From: Cryptosporangium minutisporangium
Lineage (GTDB): Bacteria > Actinomycetota > Actinomycetes > Mycobacteriales > Cryptosporangiaceae
DNA length: 64,000 nucleotides
Reading direction: 5' to 3'
Assembly: GCF_039536245.1 (NCBI RefSeq)
Contig: NZ_BAAAYN010000031.1
Location: 1 to 64,000, forward strand
In this document: positions 16,235 to 24,809 of the stretch, in pieces
How the letters are laid out: every line of letters begins with the position of its first letter
How positions within the stretch are numbered: position 1 is the first letter of the stretch
Position numbers and translations under genes: made by a program
The notes under the pieces: model-generated
What the model saw: only the letters and a program-made list of their open reading frames with translations
What the model was told of the DNA's origin: nothing
The model's database searches: none

Positions 16235-16903
16235 ATGACGACGGTCGGCGTCCGGGCGGTACTGGTGACCGGAGCCGGATCGCCGACCGGGAGAGCCGTG
16301 GTCGCCGCGCTGGCCGATCAGGGTCACCAGGTGTGCGCGGCCGACTCCGATTCGGACGTCGTCCAGGCGCTCGTCGACGGTGTCGGACCCGGTGTAGTGC
16401 TCGGTGTGGCCGGTAGCGGACGCGACCCCGATCACCAGGACGATGCCGTGGACTACGCGCTCGAGGCGTTCGAGCGTATCGACGGGCTGGTCAACGTCGT
16501 CTCGACCGACCGGCACGGGCCGATGGGGGTGCCGTCCGGCTGGATCTACCGAGTCCAGCTCGCGTGGATGGCCGAGCGGGGCGGCAGCATCACGAACGTC
16601 TACCCGGTCGACGGTACGAACCTGGACGCGATCGCCGCTCTGGTGAGCGTCTCGACCCGGGAGATCGCGATGCGCCTCGGTCCGCGGACCCGGGTGACCT
16701 CGGTGGTGGCGCCGATCGACGCGGAGGGGCCGGGTGCGCAGGTCCGGGGCTTGCGTGCGTTACCGACCCGGCGATCGTCCGAGCTGGCCGCTCTGGTGCT
16801 GCACCTGCTGTCCTCCGCGACGTCCGAGTTCACCGGACGGACGCTGGTCGCGCGGCCCAGCGGGGGGTGGAGTGCGGTGGACGGAGATCCAGTTTCGTTC
16901 TAG
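16235..16903 (+). CDS. Degenerate short-chain dehydrogenase-like protein
   Basis: A 222-residue Rossmann protein. RAVLVTGAGSPTGRAVVAALADQGHQVCAADSD is an SDR-type nucleotide-binding start (TGAGSxTGxA), and GSITNVYPVDG corresponds to the strand that normally carries catalytic Ser. The classical YxxxK pair is absent: the expected position reads NLDAIAALVSVSTREIA. It may thus bind a dinucleotide without acting as an oxidoreductase. I chose ATG 16235 (GAGGAG 8 nt upstream) rather than the long upstream extension, which runs through the terminator hairpin. Its stop overlaps that of the convergent GGDEF-EAL gene. Confidence 0.7.
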   Translation: MTTVGVRAVLVTGAGSPTGRAVVAALADQGHQVCAADSDSDVVQALVDGVGPGVVLGVAGSGRDPDHQDDAVDYALEAFERIDGLVNVVSTDRHGPMGVPSGWIYRVQLAWMAERGGSITNVYPVDGTNLDAIAALVSVSTREIAMRLGPRTRVTSVVAPIDAEGPGAQVRGLRALPTRRSSELAALVLHLLSSATSEFTGRTLVARPSGGWSAVDGDPVSF

Positions 16904-19365
16904 GCGGGCTGGTTCTGCGGGGCCAGCGTCGCGCTGATCACGTCGGCCGGCGCCGGCCTGCCGTAGTGGAAACCCTGTCCGAGGTCGCAGCCGAGCCGCT
17001 TCAGCACCGAGGCCTGCGCCGGGGTCTCGACGCCCTCCACGACCGTGCCCAGCCCCAGGCCACGAGCCAGCTCCACGATCGCCCGGACCAGCGCCACCTG
17101 CTGCGGGTCCTCGGTCTGCTCGCACGGCACGAACGCGCGGTCGATCTTGATCGCGTCGATCGGGAGCGTCCGCAGGTAGGCCAGCGACGAGAAGCCGGTA
17201 CCGAAGTCGTCGATCGCCACCACGACGCCGGCCGCGCGCAGCTCGTTGAGGTGCGCGATCGCCCGGGTCCGCTGGGTACCGGCGCCGACCAGCACGCTCT
17301 CGGTGATCTCCAGGGAGAGGGCCGCTGCCGGCAGTCCGCTGTCGGTGAGCGCGCGCCGGACGACGCCGGCGAAGTCGGCCTCGCGCAGCTGGTGCACGGA
17401 GACGTTCACCGCCAGGCGCGTGCCGTGGTCACGGTGCCAGGGTGCGGCGTCCCGACAGGCCTGCCGCAGCACCCAGGTACCCAGCGCGACGATCAGCCCG
17501 CTGTCCTCGGCGACCGGGATGAACTGGTCCGGGCTGACCGAGCAGTCGTCGGTCTCCCAGCGGGCCAGCGCCTCGACCGTCACCCACCGGTCGTTCTCGA
17601 AGTCGACGACCGGCTGGTAATGCACCGAGAGCTGGTCGTGCTCCAGCGCGTCGCGCAGCCGGTCGACCATGCGAGCCTGAGCCAAATGTCTGGTCCGCAG
17701 CTGCGAGTCGTAGCAGACCAACTGGTCCCGACCGGCCGCCTTGGCGGCGTACAGCGCGAGGTCGGTGTCGCTGAGCACCCGAGCGGTACCGGTGTCGGTG
17801 TCCAGCGCGCGCAACCCGACGCTCGCGGCGGTGTAGAGCTGGTACGGGCCGACCTGGAACGGACGGCGGAGCGCGGCGAGGATCGCTTGCGCGCACCGCA
17901 CGCTCTCCTGGTGACCGCTCTGCCGTAGCAGGACCGCGAACTCGTCACCGCCGAGCCGGGCCAGCGTGTGCGGCGCGGGCACGAGCCGCTGTACCCGCTC
18001 GCTGATCGCCACCAGCAACTCGTCGCCGACCTCGTGCCCGTACCGGTCGTTGACGTCCTTGAACCCGTCCAGGTCGAACAGCAGCAGGGTGCCCGGCTCA
18101 CCGCTGACGAGCGCCTCGTCGACGCACTCGCCGAACAGCGTGCGGTTCGGGAGGTCGGTGAGCGGGTCATGGGTGGCCTGGTGGCTCAGAACCTTCCGGA
18201 GCGTGACCTGCTCGGTCAGCGCGACCTCGAGCGCCTCGGTGCGGGTGTCCAGCGCGGTGGCGCGCTGTTCGGCGACCCGCGCGTAGGCGGTCAGCCGGAA
18301 GACCAGGAGGACGGCGGTCACCGTGGTGGCGGCCAGCGGCACGGCGACGTCCAACGCGTTGATCTCGTAGCCGCGGTGCAGCTCGCGCAGCAGCGAGAGC
18401 GCGGTCGCGATCGGCCCGACGAGGATCAGCAGCACGTAACCACGGGCCATCACACCGCGGCTGGGCCGCTCGGCGGGTAGCGGGTCGAGGGCTGCCGAGG
18501 GGTGGAGTGCGGCGGTCGCGAGCAGGACGGTCGCGACCAGCCAGCCGTACATCGACGGTTTGACGCCCGCCGTCGCACCGTTGTCCATGCGGGCGGCCAT
18601 CGCGATCGTGTCGCCGGCGAGCAGCGTGACCAGCGCGACGATCGTGAGCAGGCCGGACGGCGTCCGGGTGCCTGCGGTGAGCACTCGACGAGCGGTGGTG
18701 GTCACCATCAACAGCCCGAGCAGCGGCAACAGCGACGCGGTGACCGCGACGACGGCGTCGAGCTCGAACGCGTCCAGCACCGGGTCGATGACACCGGACC
18801 AGGTCAGGACGACGATCGTGCACGCGAGGATGCCGACCTCGGTCATGCTCGTGAGCTTCGTCCGGTGCCGCCCGTGCAGCGGCAGGATCCCGAGCGCGAG
18901 CGCGAGCAGCAGGTAGACCACCAGGTACATCCAGTCGATGACCAGGGTCGGCAGTCCGGGACCCAGATCGAGCAGGTTGTGGGCGCGCTGGACCAGCTTC
19001 GCCGCGGTCAGCAGCGACACCGCGCCGAGAACGATCATCCAGTTCAGACGGTGCGGCGGAGGGTTGAGCCGGATACCTGCGGCGAGGGCGACGAGCGTCC
19101 CGACTTCGACGAAAGTGCACGCTAGCGGCGCGATGTTCGAGGGGGCAGCGTTCAGCGCGACCACGGCGGCTGCGCCGCCGATCAACGACCACAACCACCA
19201 ACGGGGCGACGCTCTTCCGCGCCGCCCCTTCGGTCTAGGAAGCGGAACGGAGCGCGAGCCGTGCTCCGGTAACTGGTCGATCGGGACGTCGTTCGGATCG
19301 GTTTCCTCCGCGCGCGCATCACCAGCGCGCGGCGCGTGCTTGCCCACGAGTGACGCCAAGACCAA
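16900..19365 (-). CDS. Membrane GGDEF-EAL cyclic-di-GMP protein
   Basis: An 821-residue protein: a basic cytoplasmic N-terminus (~1-55), about ten membrane helices to residue ~370, a GGDEF domain (~385-545) and an EAL domain (~560-815). The diguanylate cyclase signature is intact (TLARLGGDEFAVLL) with DPLTDLPNR and LFDLDGFKDVND before it. The EAL domain keeps VEALARW, VNVSVHQL, EITESVL, IDDFGTGFSSLAYL and IKIDRAFV, so both activities are possible. No RxxD inhibitory site is seen before GGDEF. The start is a TTG at 19365 with GGGGGTG upstream; a GTG at 19347 is possible. Membrane part resembles 7-10 TM sensor modules of actinobacterial GGDEF proteins. Signal unknown. Confidence 0.9.
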   Translation of the reverse strand: MVLASLVGKHAPRAGDARAEETDPNDVPIDQLPEHGSRSVPLPRPKGRRGRASPRWWLWSLIGGAAAVVALNAAPSNIAPLACTFVEVGTLVALAAGIRLNPPPHRLNWMIVLGAVSLLTAAKLVQRAHNLLDLGPGLPTLVIDWMYLVVYLLLALALGILPLHGRHRTKLTSMTEVGILACTIVVLTWSGVIDPVLDAFELDAVVAVTASLLPLLGLLMVTTTARRVLTAGTRTPSGLLTIVALVTLLAGDTIAMAARMDNGATAGVKPSMYGWLVATVLLATAALHPSAALDPLPAERPSRGVMARGYVLLILVGPIATALSLLRELHRGYEINALDVAVPLAATTVTAVLLVFRLTAYARVAEQRATALDTRTEALEVALTEQVTLRKVLSHQATHDPLTDLPNRTLFGECVDEALVSGEPGTLLLFDLDGFKDVNDRYGHEVGDELLVAISERVQRLVPAPHTLARLGGDEFAVLLRQSGHQESVRCAQAILAALRRPFQVGPYQLYTAASVGLRALDTDTGTARVLSDTDLALYAAKAAGRDQLVCYDSQLRTRHLAQARMVDRLRDALEHDQLSVHYQPVVDFENDRWVTVEALARWETDDCSVSPDQFIPVAEDSGLIVALGTWVLRQACRDAAPWHRDHGTRLAVNVSVHQLREADFAGVVRRALTDSGLPAAALSLEITESVLVGAGTQRTRAIAHLNELRAAGVVVAIDDFGTGFSSLAYLRTLPIDAIKIDRAFVPCEQTEDPQQVALVRAIVELARGLGLGTVVEGVETPAQASVLKRLGCDLGQGFHYGRPAPADVISATLAPQNQPA

Positions 19366-19539
19366 TCACACCCCCGGCAACGCCAGTGTCCGGTCGCCCC
19401 ACCAGGTGACAACCATGGCATCACCGCGCTGTGTCCGCGCGCTGAATGCGAGCAGCGGTCACAATCAGGAGGCCGATATGGACAGACGGGTTGTTGTGGG
19501 TCGGCTGTGTGGCCCCTGTTAGGGGTCAGACGTGCCATC

Positions 19540-20019
19540 TCATCGGGTGGCGCGTGAGTGTCGTAGGCCGGTAAGGCCGTCGGAGGTGGCCGGGTCGCCG
19601 AGGATGCGGTCGAGGGCGGTGTGCAGGCCGTCGAGCGTGTCTCGGCCGAGGGTTTCCGCCAGGTACGTCTCGATCTCCGCGACCACCTCGAACGCAGTCT
19701 CCAGCGCCGTCCGGCCGGCCTCGGTGAACTGGATCAGCTTCGCGCGCCGGTCGGCCGGGTCGGGGAGGCGCTGGAGGTAGCCGAGCCGCTCCAAGCTGTC
19801 GACCAACTCGCCCATCGCCTGCGGCGTCATCTGCGCCTTCTCGGCCAGGCGGGTGAGTCGGATGCCGTCGAGGTCCATGTTGATCAGGACCGCCGCGTAC
19901 GCCGGGCGAGTGCGGGGATCGAACTCGTGCATCGCGTCGTTGATGACCGCGGCCAGCCGAAGATACGCCTGGTAGAGCAGCGCGGTCGTATTGCGCCCGC
20001 TCGGCTCGGGGTTGTTCAC
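19540..20019 (-). CDS. MarR family transcriptional regulator
   Basis: A 159-residue winged-helix regulator. LTRLAEKAQMTPQAMGELVDSLERLGYLQRLPDPADRRAKLIQFTEAGRTA (residues ~55-105) is the MarR DNA-binding core with the DxRxxxxxLT wing (DPADRRAKLIQFTEAG). N- and C-terminal helices would form the dimer. The start is GTG 20019. It is divergent from a DinB-type gene, and a palindrome in the 68-base gap (20043-20067) is the likely operator for both. The ligand is unknown. Confidence 0.88.
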   Translation of the reverse strand: MNNPEPSGRNTTALLYQAYLRLAAVINDAMHEFDPRTRPAYAAVLINMDLDGIRLTRLAEKAQMTPQAMGELVDSLERLGYLQRLPDPADRRAKLIQFTEAGRTALETAFEVVAEIETYLAETLGRDTLDGLHTALDRILGDPATSDGLTGLRHSRATR

Positions 20020-20042
20020 GGCCCCACCGTACCCCTATCCTC

Positions 20043-20067
20043 AGGAAGCCTTATCTTCAGGCTTCCT
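20043..20067. promoter_or_regulatory. MarR-type operator
   Basis: A perfect 8-bp inverted repeat AGGAAGCC/GGCTTCCT with a 9-bp spacer (TTATCTTCA), centred in the gap between the divergent marR and DinB-type genes. CTCAGG and TTCAGG also recur as direct half-repeats. Size and position fit a MarR dimer site controlling both genes. Confidence 0.65.
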
Positions 20068-20087
20068 TAGTGAATTCGAGGTGCGGC

Positions 20088-20738
20088 ATGGAGCCGACCG
20101 AGGTGTGGCGGGCGATCGACGTCCAGCGCGACGAGTTGGCCGACCTGCTGGAGGCGCTGTCGCCCGACGAGTGGGAGCACCCGTCGCTCTGCCCGGGGTG
20201 GCGGGTGCGGGACGTAGCCGCCCACCTGACGATGGCGGCCAACGCGAGCGGGGCGGAGGTGCTCTGGGAGATCGTGCGAGCCCGTGGCGATTTCAACCGG
20301 ATGATCCAGGACTCGGCCGTCCGGCGCGCCCGACGTCCGACCGCGGAGATCGTCGCGACCGTGCGCGCCACCGTCGGCTCCCGGCGGCTCGCACCGCGCA
20401 CCACGGTCTACGAGCCGCTGCTCGACCTGCTCGTCCACCAGCAAGACATCGTCCGACCGCTGGGGCGGCGCCGGGACATGCCGCTCGCCGAGGCGCAGGC
20501 TGCGGCCACGCGGGTCTGGGAGATGGGGTTCCCGTTCGGCGCTCGGCACCGGTTGGCCGGTACCCGGCTGATCGCGACCGACGTGGACTGGACGGTCGGT
20601 GAGGGAGCGGAGGTCTGCGGTCCGATCGCCGCGCTCCTGCTGACGCTCAGCGGGCGGACGGTGGCGCTGTCGGAGCTGACCGGTCCGGGGCTGGATCGAC
20701 TGCGGGCCACGAGCGGAACGCCGCGTCCAGCGCCGTGA
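20088..20738 (+). CDS. Mycothiol-dependent maleylpyruvate isomerase-like DinB protein
   Basis: A 216-residue protein of the actinobacterial DinB/MDMPI family. VWRAIDVQRDELADLLEALSPDEWEHPSLCPGWRVRDVAAHLTMAAN is the diagnostic N-terminal block (LCxGWxVxDVxAHL, with the metal-binding His in AHL). TTVYEPLLDLLVHQQDIVRPLGR carries the second His (VHQQDI). Such proteins are thought to bind metal and mycothiol; the reaction is unknown. I chose ATG 20088 (GAGGT 6 nt upstream); a GTG at 20070 is in frame but lies against the MarR operator. The last 92 bases overlap the convergent tetR gene. Confidence 0.85.
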   Translation: MEPTEVWRAIDVQRDELADLLEALSPDEWEHPSLCPGWRVRDVAAHLTMAANASGAEVLWEIVRARGDFNRMIQDSAVRRARRPTAEIVATVRATVGSRRLAPRTTVYEPLLDLLVHQQDIVRPLGRRRDMPLAEAQAAATRVWEMGFPFGARHRLAGTRLIATDVDWTVGEGAEVCGPIAALLLTLSGRTVALSELTGPGLDRLRATSGTPRPAP

Positions 20739-21264
20739 CCAGCTGGGCGAAAGAACGGTCGACGTCCTGCGGCATGCCGAAGCCGCCGCCGGTCTCCAGT
20801 GAGACGAAACCGTGCAGTGCGCTGCGGAGCGCGCGGGTCGCGTGGATTGCGTCCTCGCCGGTGAGGCCGTAACCGGCGAGGACGGCGACGATCGTGCCGA
20901 CCGCGCGATCGCCGGCGCGCACGTGGGCGGGATCGTTCGGGTCGGGCACCCGCTGAGTCGCCGGGTAGCGGCCCGGGTGTTCACGGGCGTAGGCGCGGTA
21001 GGCGTCGGCCAGGGCGAGAACGGCGTCGGTACCCGAGCGCCCGACCGCAGCGGCGGCGAGCGCGCCCGCCAGTTCTTCGGTGGCGAGCGCGGACACCTGC
21101 TGGTGCAGCGCGTCCAGCCCTTTGACGTGTTTGTAGAGGCTGGGCAGCGCGACACCGAGGCGCTGTGCGACCAGAGCCAGCGTCAGCCGGTCGAGCCCCA
21201 CCTCGTCGGCGAGCCGCGCGGCCTCGGCGACGACGATCGCCGGGGTCAGACCGGCTCTAGGCAC
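20647..21264 (-). CDS. TetR family repressor
   Basis: A 205-residue regulator. The N-terminal HTH is typical (IVVAEAARLADEVGLDRLTLALVAQRLGVALPSLYKHVKGLDAL, residues ~10-53). The rest fits a TetR C-terminal domain of the WHG type (ALADAYRAYAREHPGRYPATQR, ALRSALHGFVSLETGGGFG). GTG 21264 overlaps the hydrolase stop by 8 bases (GTGCCTAG), so the two genes form one coupled operon. The repeated TAGCTA sites over the operon promoter (22053-22092) are the likely target, giving self-repression. Confidence 0.9.
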   Translation of the reverse strand: MPRAGLTPAIVVAEAARLADEVGLDRLTLALVAQRLGVALPSLYKHVKGLDALHQQVSALATEELAGALAAAAVGRSGTDAVLALADAYRAYAREHPGRYPATQRVPDPNDPAHVRAGDRAVGTIVAVLAGYGLTGEDAIHATRALRSALHGFVSLETGGGFGMPQDVDRSFAQLVTALDAAFRSWPAVDPAPDRSAPTAPPSAR

Positions 21265-22066
21265 CGGCGTGCGCCCGCTGGGCGAAGGCCTGGACCGCCG
21301 GAGCGACCTGGTCGGGGTACTCAGCCATCGGGTAGTGGCCGGCGTTCGGCACGACGATCAGCTCGCCGCCGAGCGCGTCGGCCACGAACCGGCCCTCCGC
21401 GGCCGCGTCCGCCCAGTCGCGGTCCTTCTCTCCCATGAGGACCAGCGTGGGGGTGTGCACCTCGGTCAGCCGCGCCTCGACCGGCGCGTGGCTGGTGCGT
21501 GTCGTGCGGACGAAGGACCGCCAGTGGCCGCCGCGGCGCATGCTCGCCGCGATCGAGGCCAGGTGCTGGTCGAGGTCGGCCGGCGGGTTCCCCGGGTAGA
21601 GCGACTTGTAATACGCCTTCCAGGCCGCCGGACCCCACGGCTTGACCAGCAAAACCTTCATCAGGACGCTCAGCACCGGGTTGATCTTCGGATCGCGGAC
21701 GAACGCGCCGAGCAGAACCAGTCCGGCGACGGCGTCCGGCTCCTCGGCGGCGGCCCAGGTCGCGGCCGCGGCGCCCATCGAGTTACCGACGAGGAGCGCC
21801 GGCCCACCGCCGAGGTGCTCGACCAGCGCTAGGACGTCCGAGCCGGCGGCCACGTCGTCGTAGGCGGGGAAGTTGTCGTCGCTGTCGCCGTGGCCGCGGA
21901 GGTCGACAGTGGCCACCCGGAAGCCCGCGGCCGCCAAGCGCGGTGCGAGGAAACGGTAGGTGGAGCGCAGGTCTCCCATGCCGGGGACGCAGACCACCAG
22001 CGGGCCTTCCCCCTGCACGTCGTAGGCGATCCGGCCGGGGCCGCGGTCGAGGTAGCTAATCTCCAT
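21257..22066 (-). CDS. Alpha/beta-fold hydrolase
   Basis: A 269-residue alpha/beta hydrolase. PLVVCVPGMGDLRSTYRFLAPRL and VATVDLRGHGDSD are the oxyanion and RGxGxS blocks; VGNSMGAAAA (GxSxG nucleophile Ser, about residue 97), LMGEKDRDW (acid) and VPNAGHYPMAEYPDQV (His) complete the triad. The substrate is unknown. ATG 22066 is chosen because a well-formed promoter places the transcript start at this codon; an ATG at 22102 lies within the -35 box. First gene of the operon with tetR, suggesting induction by a substrate or related toxic compound. Confidence 0.88.
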   Translation of the reverse strand: MEISYLDRGPGRIAYDVQGEGPLVVCVPGMGDLRSTYRFLAPRLAAAGFRVATVDLRGHGDSDDNFPAYDDVAAGSDVLALVEHLGGGPALLVGNSMGAAAATWAAAEEPDAVAGLVLLGAFVRDPKINPVLSVLMKVLLVKPWGPAAWKAYYKSLYPGNPPADLDQHLASIAASMRRGGHWRSFVRTTRTSHAPVEARLTEVHTPTLVLMGEKDRDWADAAAEGRFVADALGGELIVVPNAGHYPMAEYPDQVAPAVQAFAQRAHAGA

Positions 22067-22102
22067 AGCTAGAAAGCTAAGGTCATTAGCTAACTCCGTC
22101 AA
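22053..22102 (-). promoter_or_regulatory. Leaderless promoter with repeated TAGCTA operators
   Basis: Reading leftward: a -35 TTGACG (22102-22097), a 17-bp spacer and a -10 TAGCTT (22079-22074), then 7 bases to the ATG at 22066, so the mRNA would begin at or beside the start codon. Four TAGCTA or AGCTA copies overlap it (22053-22058, 22066-22071, 22075-22079, 22087-22092), including TTAGCTAA (22086-22093) and the dyad TAGCT-4-AGCTA. This fits repression by the operon's own TetR protein. Confidence 0.65.
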
Positions 22103-22112
22103 GGGCTAGGTT

Positions 22113-23033
22113 TCAGCGCGTTCCCACGTCGTGAGCGGCACCGTCGGCGATGGCGCGCAACTTGTCGGGGTTGGCGACGTTGTGGATCGTCGTGATGCGG
22201 CCGTCGGCGTCGATGCCGAAGGTGACGGTCGCGACCACCCGGCCCGCCCCGCGGAAGACCAGGCCGAGCCCGCCGTTGATCTCGACCAGTTCGACGCTCA
22301 TGTCGGCCGGCTCGATGCCCTGGTAACTGACGCTCCCGATGGCTGCGAACCAGGTGGCGACCGTGGACGCGCCGACGACCGGCCGCATCGCCTGCCGCAC
22401 CTTGCCGCCGCCGTCGGTCCACAGCGTGACGTCGGGGGAGAGCAGCTCCATCAGGCCGTTGAGGTCGCCACCGGTCGCGGCGGCGAAGAATCGCTCGGTG
22501 ACCGCCCGCTGCTGGGCCTTGTCCGCACTGAAGCGCGGCCGTCGCGCCTGCACGTGCTCGCGAGCCCGGTGTGTCGCCTGCCGCACCGCGGCTTCGGAGC
22601 GTTCCACCGCCGCGGCGATCTCTGCGTAGCTGAATCCGAAGACCTCCTTCAGCACGAACACCGCACGCTCGAGCGGGCTCAGCGTCTCCAGCACCACCAA
22701 CATCGCCATCGAGACGGACTCGGCGGCGGTCACGGAGTCGGCGGTGTCGCTGCTCGTCAGGATGGGTTCAGGGAGCCACGGGCCGACGTAGGTCTCGCGC
22801 TGGTACCGGGTGGAGCGCAGGCGTTCCAGGGCGACGTTCGAGACGATCCGCGTGAGGTAGGACTTCGGCTCGGCGACCTGCGCGCGATCTGCTGCCGACC
22901 ATTTGATCCAGGCGTCCTGCACCGCGTCCTCGGCGTCAGCCGCGGTGCCGAGGATGCGGTACGCCACCGAGAACAGCAGATTGCGGTGCTGGTTGAACAC
23001 CTGCTGGTCGGGTTCGGGCGAGGGCTTCGTCAT
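22113..23033 (-). CDS. ECF41/SigJ-type sigma factor with SnoaL-like domain
   Basis: A 306-residue RNA polymerase sigma factor. Region 2 (FNQHRNLLFSVAYRILGTAADAEDAVQDAWIKW, residues ~13-45) and region 4 (LSPLERAVFVLKEVFGFSYAEIAAAVERSEAAVRQATHRAR, ~120-160) are followed by a ~120-residue SnoaL/NTF2-like C-terminal domain (FFAAATGGDLNGLMELLSPDVTLWTDGGG...). That layout defines the ECF41 group, in which the C-terminal domain regulates activity in place of an anti-sigma factor. ATG 23033 overlaps the TGA of the oxidoreductase gene (ATGA). ECF41 genes often sit with one oxidoreductase or decarboxylase, which is their main target; here it is a FAD-dependent oxidoreductase. Confidence 0.92.
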   Translation of the reverse strand: MTKPSPEPDQQVFNQHRNLLFSVAYRILGTAADAEDAVQDAWIKWSAADRAQVAEPKSYLTRIVSNVALERLRSTRYQRETYVGPWLPEPILTSSDTADSVTAAESVSMAMLVVLETLSPLERAVFVLKEVFGFSYAEIAAAVERSEAAVRQATHRAREHVQARRPRFSADKAQQRAVTERFFAAATGGDLNGLMELLSPDVTLWTDGGGKVRQAMRPVVGASTVATWFAAIGSVSYQGIEPADMSVELVEINGGLGLVFRGAGRVVATVTFGIDADGRITTIHNVANPDKLRAIADGAAHDVGTR

Positions 23034-24223
23034 CGAGCGACCTGGCGTCGGGTGAAGCGGCCACCGCGGGGCCAGAACGCGCCGGAGGTCGGCATCTTCT
23101 TCATGCGGCCGTAGGTCGGCCACGGGGAGGCTGTCACCGTTTCCTTGTACCTGGCCGCCAGCCGGCCGGTGAGACAGAGGCGCCGAGGGCTGTCGTCCGG
23201 GCGGGTGAACTGCACGACGGCGTCATGGCGGCCGAGGCTCACCGGCGTGTGGTAGTAGCCGAAGCGGAACGGCTTGGGCTGCTTGCCCTGCAGCGAACGG
23301 ACGATCGACACCGCCGCGTGAACACCGGTCGGCATGCCGCTCTGGCACGTCCCGTGCAGTACGCCGTAGCGCTGCTGGATCGCGGCCGCGTCTCCCACGG
23401 CGTACACGTCGGGGTGCGACACCGACCGCAGCGTGGGGTCGGTGACGATGCGGCCCCGCTCGTCGACGGTGAATCCGGCGGCGGTCGCCAGCGGCGACAC
23501 CCGCGTACCGCTGGTCCACAACACCGCGTCGACAGCGATGCTCTCGCCGCCCACCAGCTCGACCGCATCCGGCAGCACCTTCGTCACCTCGGCACCGCTG
23601 CGCACCTCGACGCCGAGCCGCAGCAGCGCGGACCGCACGTACGCCTTCGCCTTCGGATTCATGGCCGCGCCCGGTTCGCTCCGGCCCACCAGCACGACGT
23701 TCAGCTGCGGATACTGCTCGGCGAGCTCCGCCGCCGACTCGATGCCGGTCAGCCCGCTACCGGCGACCACGACCGTGCCGCTGCGGAGCTGCGCCAGCCG
23801 GCTGGCGAGCGATTCGGCGTCGCGGGCGCTGCTCAGCGTGTAGGCGTAGTCCTCGACCCCTGGCACGGACGCAGTGTCGGCGACGCTGCCCAGCCCGTAC
23901 ACCAGCGTGTCGTAGTGCAGGACCCGGTCGTCGTCGATCCGCACGGACTTCGCGTCGGCGTCCACCGCCGTCACCCAGCCGGGCACGAACCGCGCGCCGG
24001 TGCCCTCCAGCAACTGCGGAATGTTCAGGTCGGCGACGTGCTGCCCGGTCGCTGTCATCGGCAGCCGCAGCCGCTCCGTGAATCGCTCCTCGGCGTTCAC
24101 CACTGTCACCGTGACGTCGGCGCGCTCCTTGACCCGAGCCGCCAGCTGTACCGCGGCGGCCAGGCCCGCGTAGCCCGCCCCCAGGACCAGGAGCCGATGT
24201 GCGGTCGTGCGCTGCTCGTTCAT
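23030..24223 (-). CDS. NAD(P)/FAD-dependent oxidoreductase (NDH-2-like)
   Basis: A 397-residue flavoprotein with two dinucleotide-binding folds: RLLVLGAGYAGLAAAVQLA (FAD, residues ~9-27) and TVVVAGSGLTGIESAAELAEQYP (NAD(P)H, ~150), plus VLWTSGTRVSPLA and HPDVYAVGDAAAI (FAD ribityl GD). Overall like type II NADH dehydrogenases and related small-molecule oxidoreductases. No membrane helix is obvious; the basic C-terminus might attach to the membrane. ATG 24223 is chosen because GAGAGGCAGAAC precedes it. It is co-transcribed with the downstream ECF41 sigma gene and is probably that sigma factor's main target. Confidence 0.88.
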   Translation of the reverse strand: MNEQRTTAHRLLVLGAGYAGLAAAVQLAARVKERADVTVTVVNAEERFTERLRLPMTATGQHVADLNIPQLLEGTGARFVPGWVTAVDADAKSVRIDDDRVLHYDTLVYGLGSVADTASVPGVEDYAYTLSSARDAESLASRLAQLRSGTVVVAGSGLTGIESAAELAEQYPQLNVVLVGRSEPGAAMNPKAKAYVRSALLRLGVEVRSGAEVTKVLPDAVELVGGESIAVDAVLWTSGTRVSPLATAAGFTVDERGRIVTDPTLRSVSHPDVYAVGDAAAIQQRYGVLHGTCQSGMPTGVHAAVSIVRSLQGKQPKPFRFGYYHTPVSLGRHDAVVQFTRPDDSPRRLCLTGRLAARYKETVTASPWPTYGRMKKMPTSGAFWPRGGRFTRRQVAR

Positions 24224-24465
24224 TGTTCTGCCTCTCGCTCTCTCCAGGCCGTTCCGACGCCCAGGAGATGGGAGCTGCGCGGCGGTCCGTGACATGGAGC
24301 CGGTGTGACCTGCGGCACAGACCTGCGACGGAACGTGCAGGCCATTACCCGGCGGGTAATCGACGCGCGGTGGCGGCGCGGCGAGGCTGGGCTCGTACCG
24401 GTCGTTCGGAGCCCACCGAGTGGCTGACAGGCGGACCGGTGCAGCTACGTCACCGAGGAGGACCG

Positions 24466-24807
24466 ATGCCGGCTTACGCGTTAGCGCACCTTTACGAGCT
24501 CTCGAACCACCCGGACGTGTTCGAGTACATCGAGCGGATCCAGTCCACGTTGGATCCCCACGGCGGCCGGTTCGTCGTGCACGGCGTCATGCCGGAGGTG
24601 GCGGAGGGGGAGTGGCCGGGGACGGTCGTGATCATCGAGTTCCCGGATCTGGAGAAGGCGCGGGCCTGGTACCAGTCGCCCGCCTACCAGGAGATCCTGC
24701 CGATGCGGACCGATCACATCCCGGGTGCGGCGATCCTGGTCGACGGCGTCGGCCCGAACTACGACGCGTCCGCCACGGCAGCCCGTCTCCGCGCCGCCAC
24801 AGCTTGA
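24466..24807 (+). CDS. DUF1330 family protein
   Basis: A 113-residue ferredoxin-like-fold protein. YALAHLYELSNHPDVFEYIERIQSTLDPHGGRFVVHG then EWPGTVVIIEFPDLEKARAWYQSPAYQEILPMRTDH is the DUF1330 pattern (YxxSPxYQxxxxxR). The biochemical role of this family is unknown. ATG 24466 is preceded by GAGGAGGA; the long upstream open frame to 24199 is not supported. It stands alone, divergent from the oxidoreductase and convergent with the PemK-like gene. Confidence 0.85.
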   Translation: MPAYALAHLYELSNHPDVFEYIERIQSTLDPHGGRFVVHGVMPEVAEGEWPGTVVIIEFPDLEKARAWYQSPAYQEILPMRTDHIPGAAILVDGVGPNYDASATAARLRAATA

Positions 24808-24809
24808 CC

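Noticed and set aside
24250-24300. TGTCACG and CGTC motifs upstream of the oxidoreductase, like an ECF41 promoter (TGTCACA/CGTC)
   Set aside because: The two boxes are about 28 bp apart, well beyond the usual 16-18 bp; the match may be chance.
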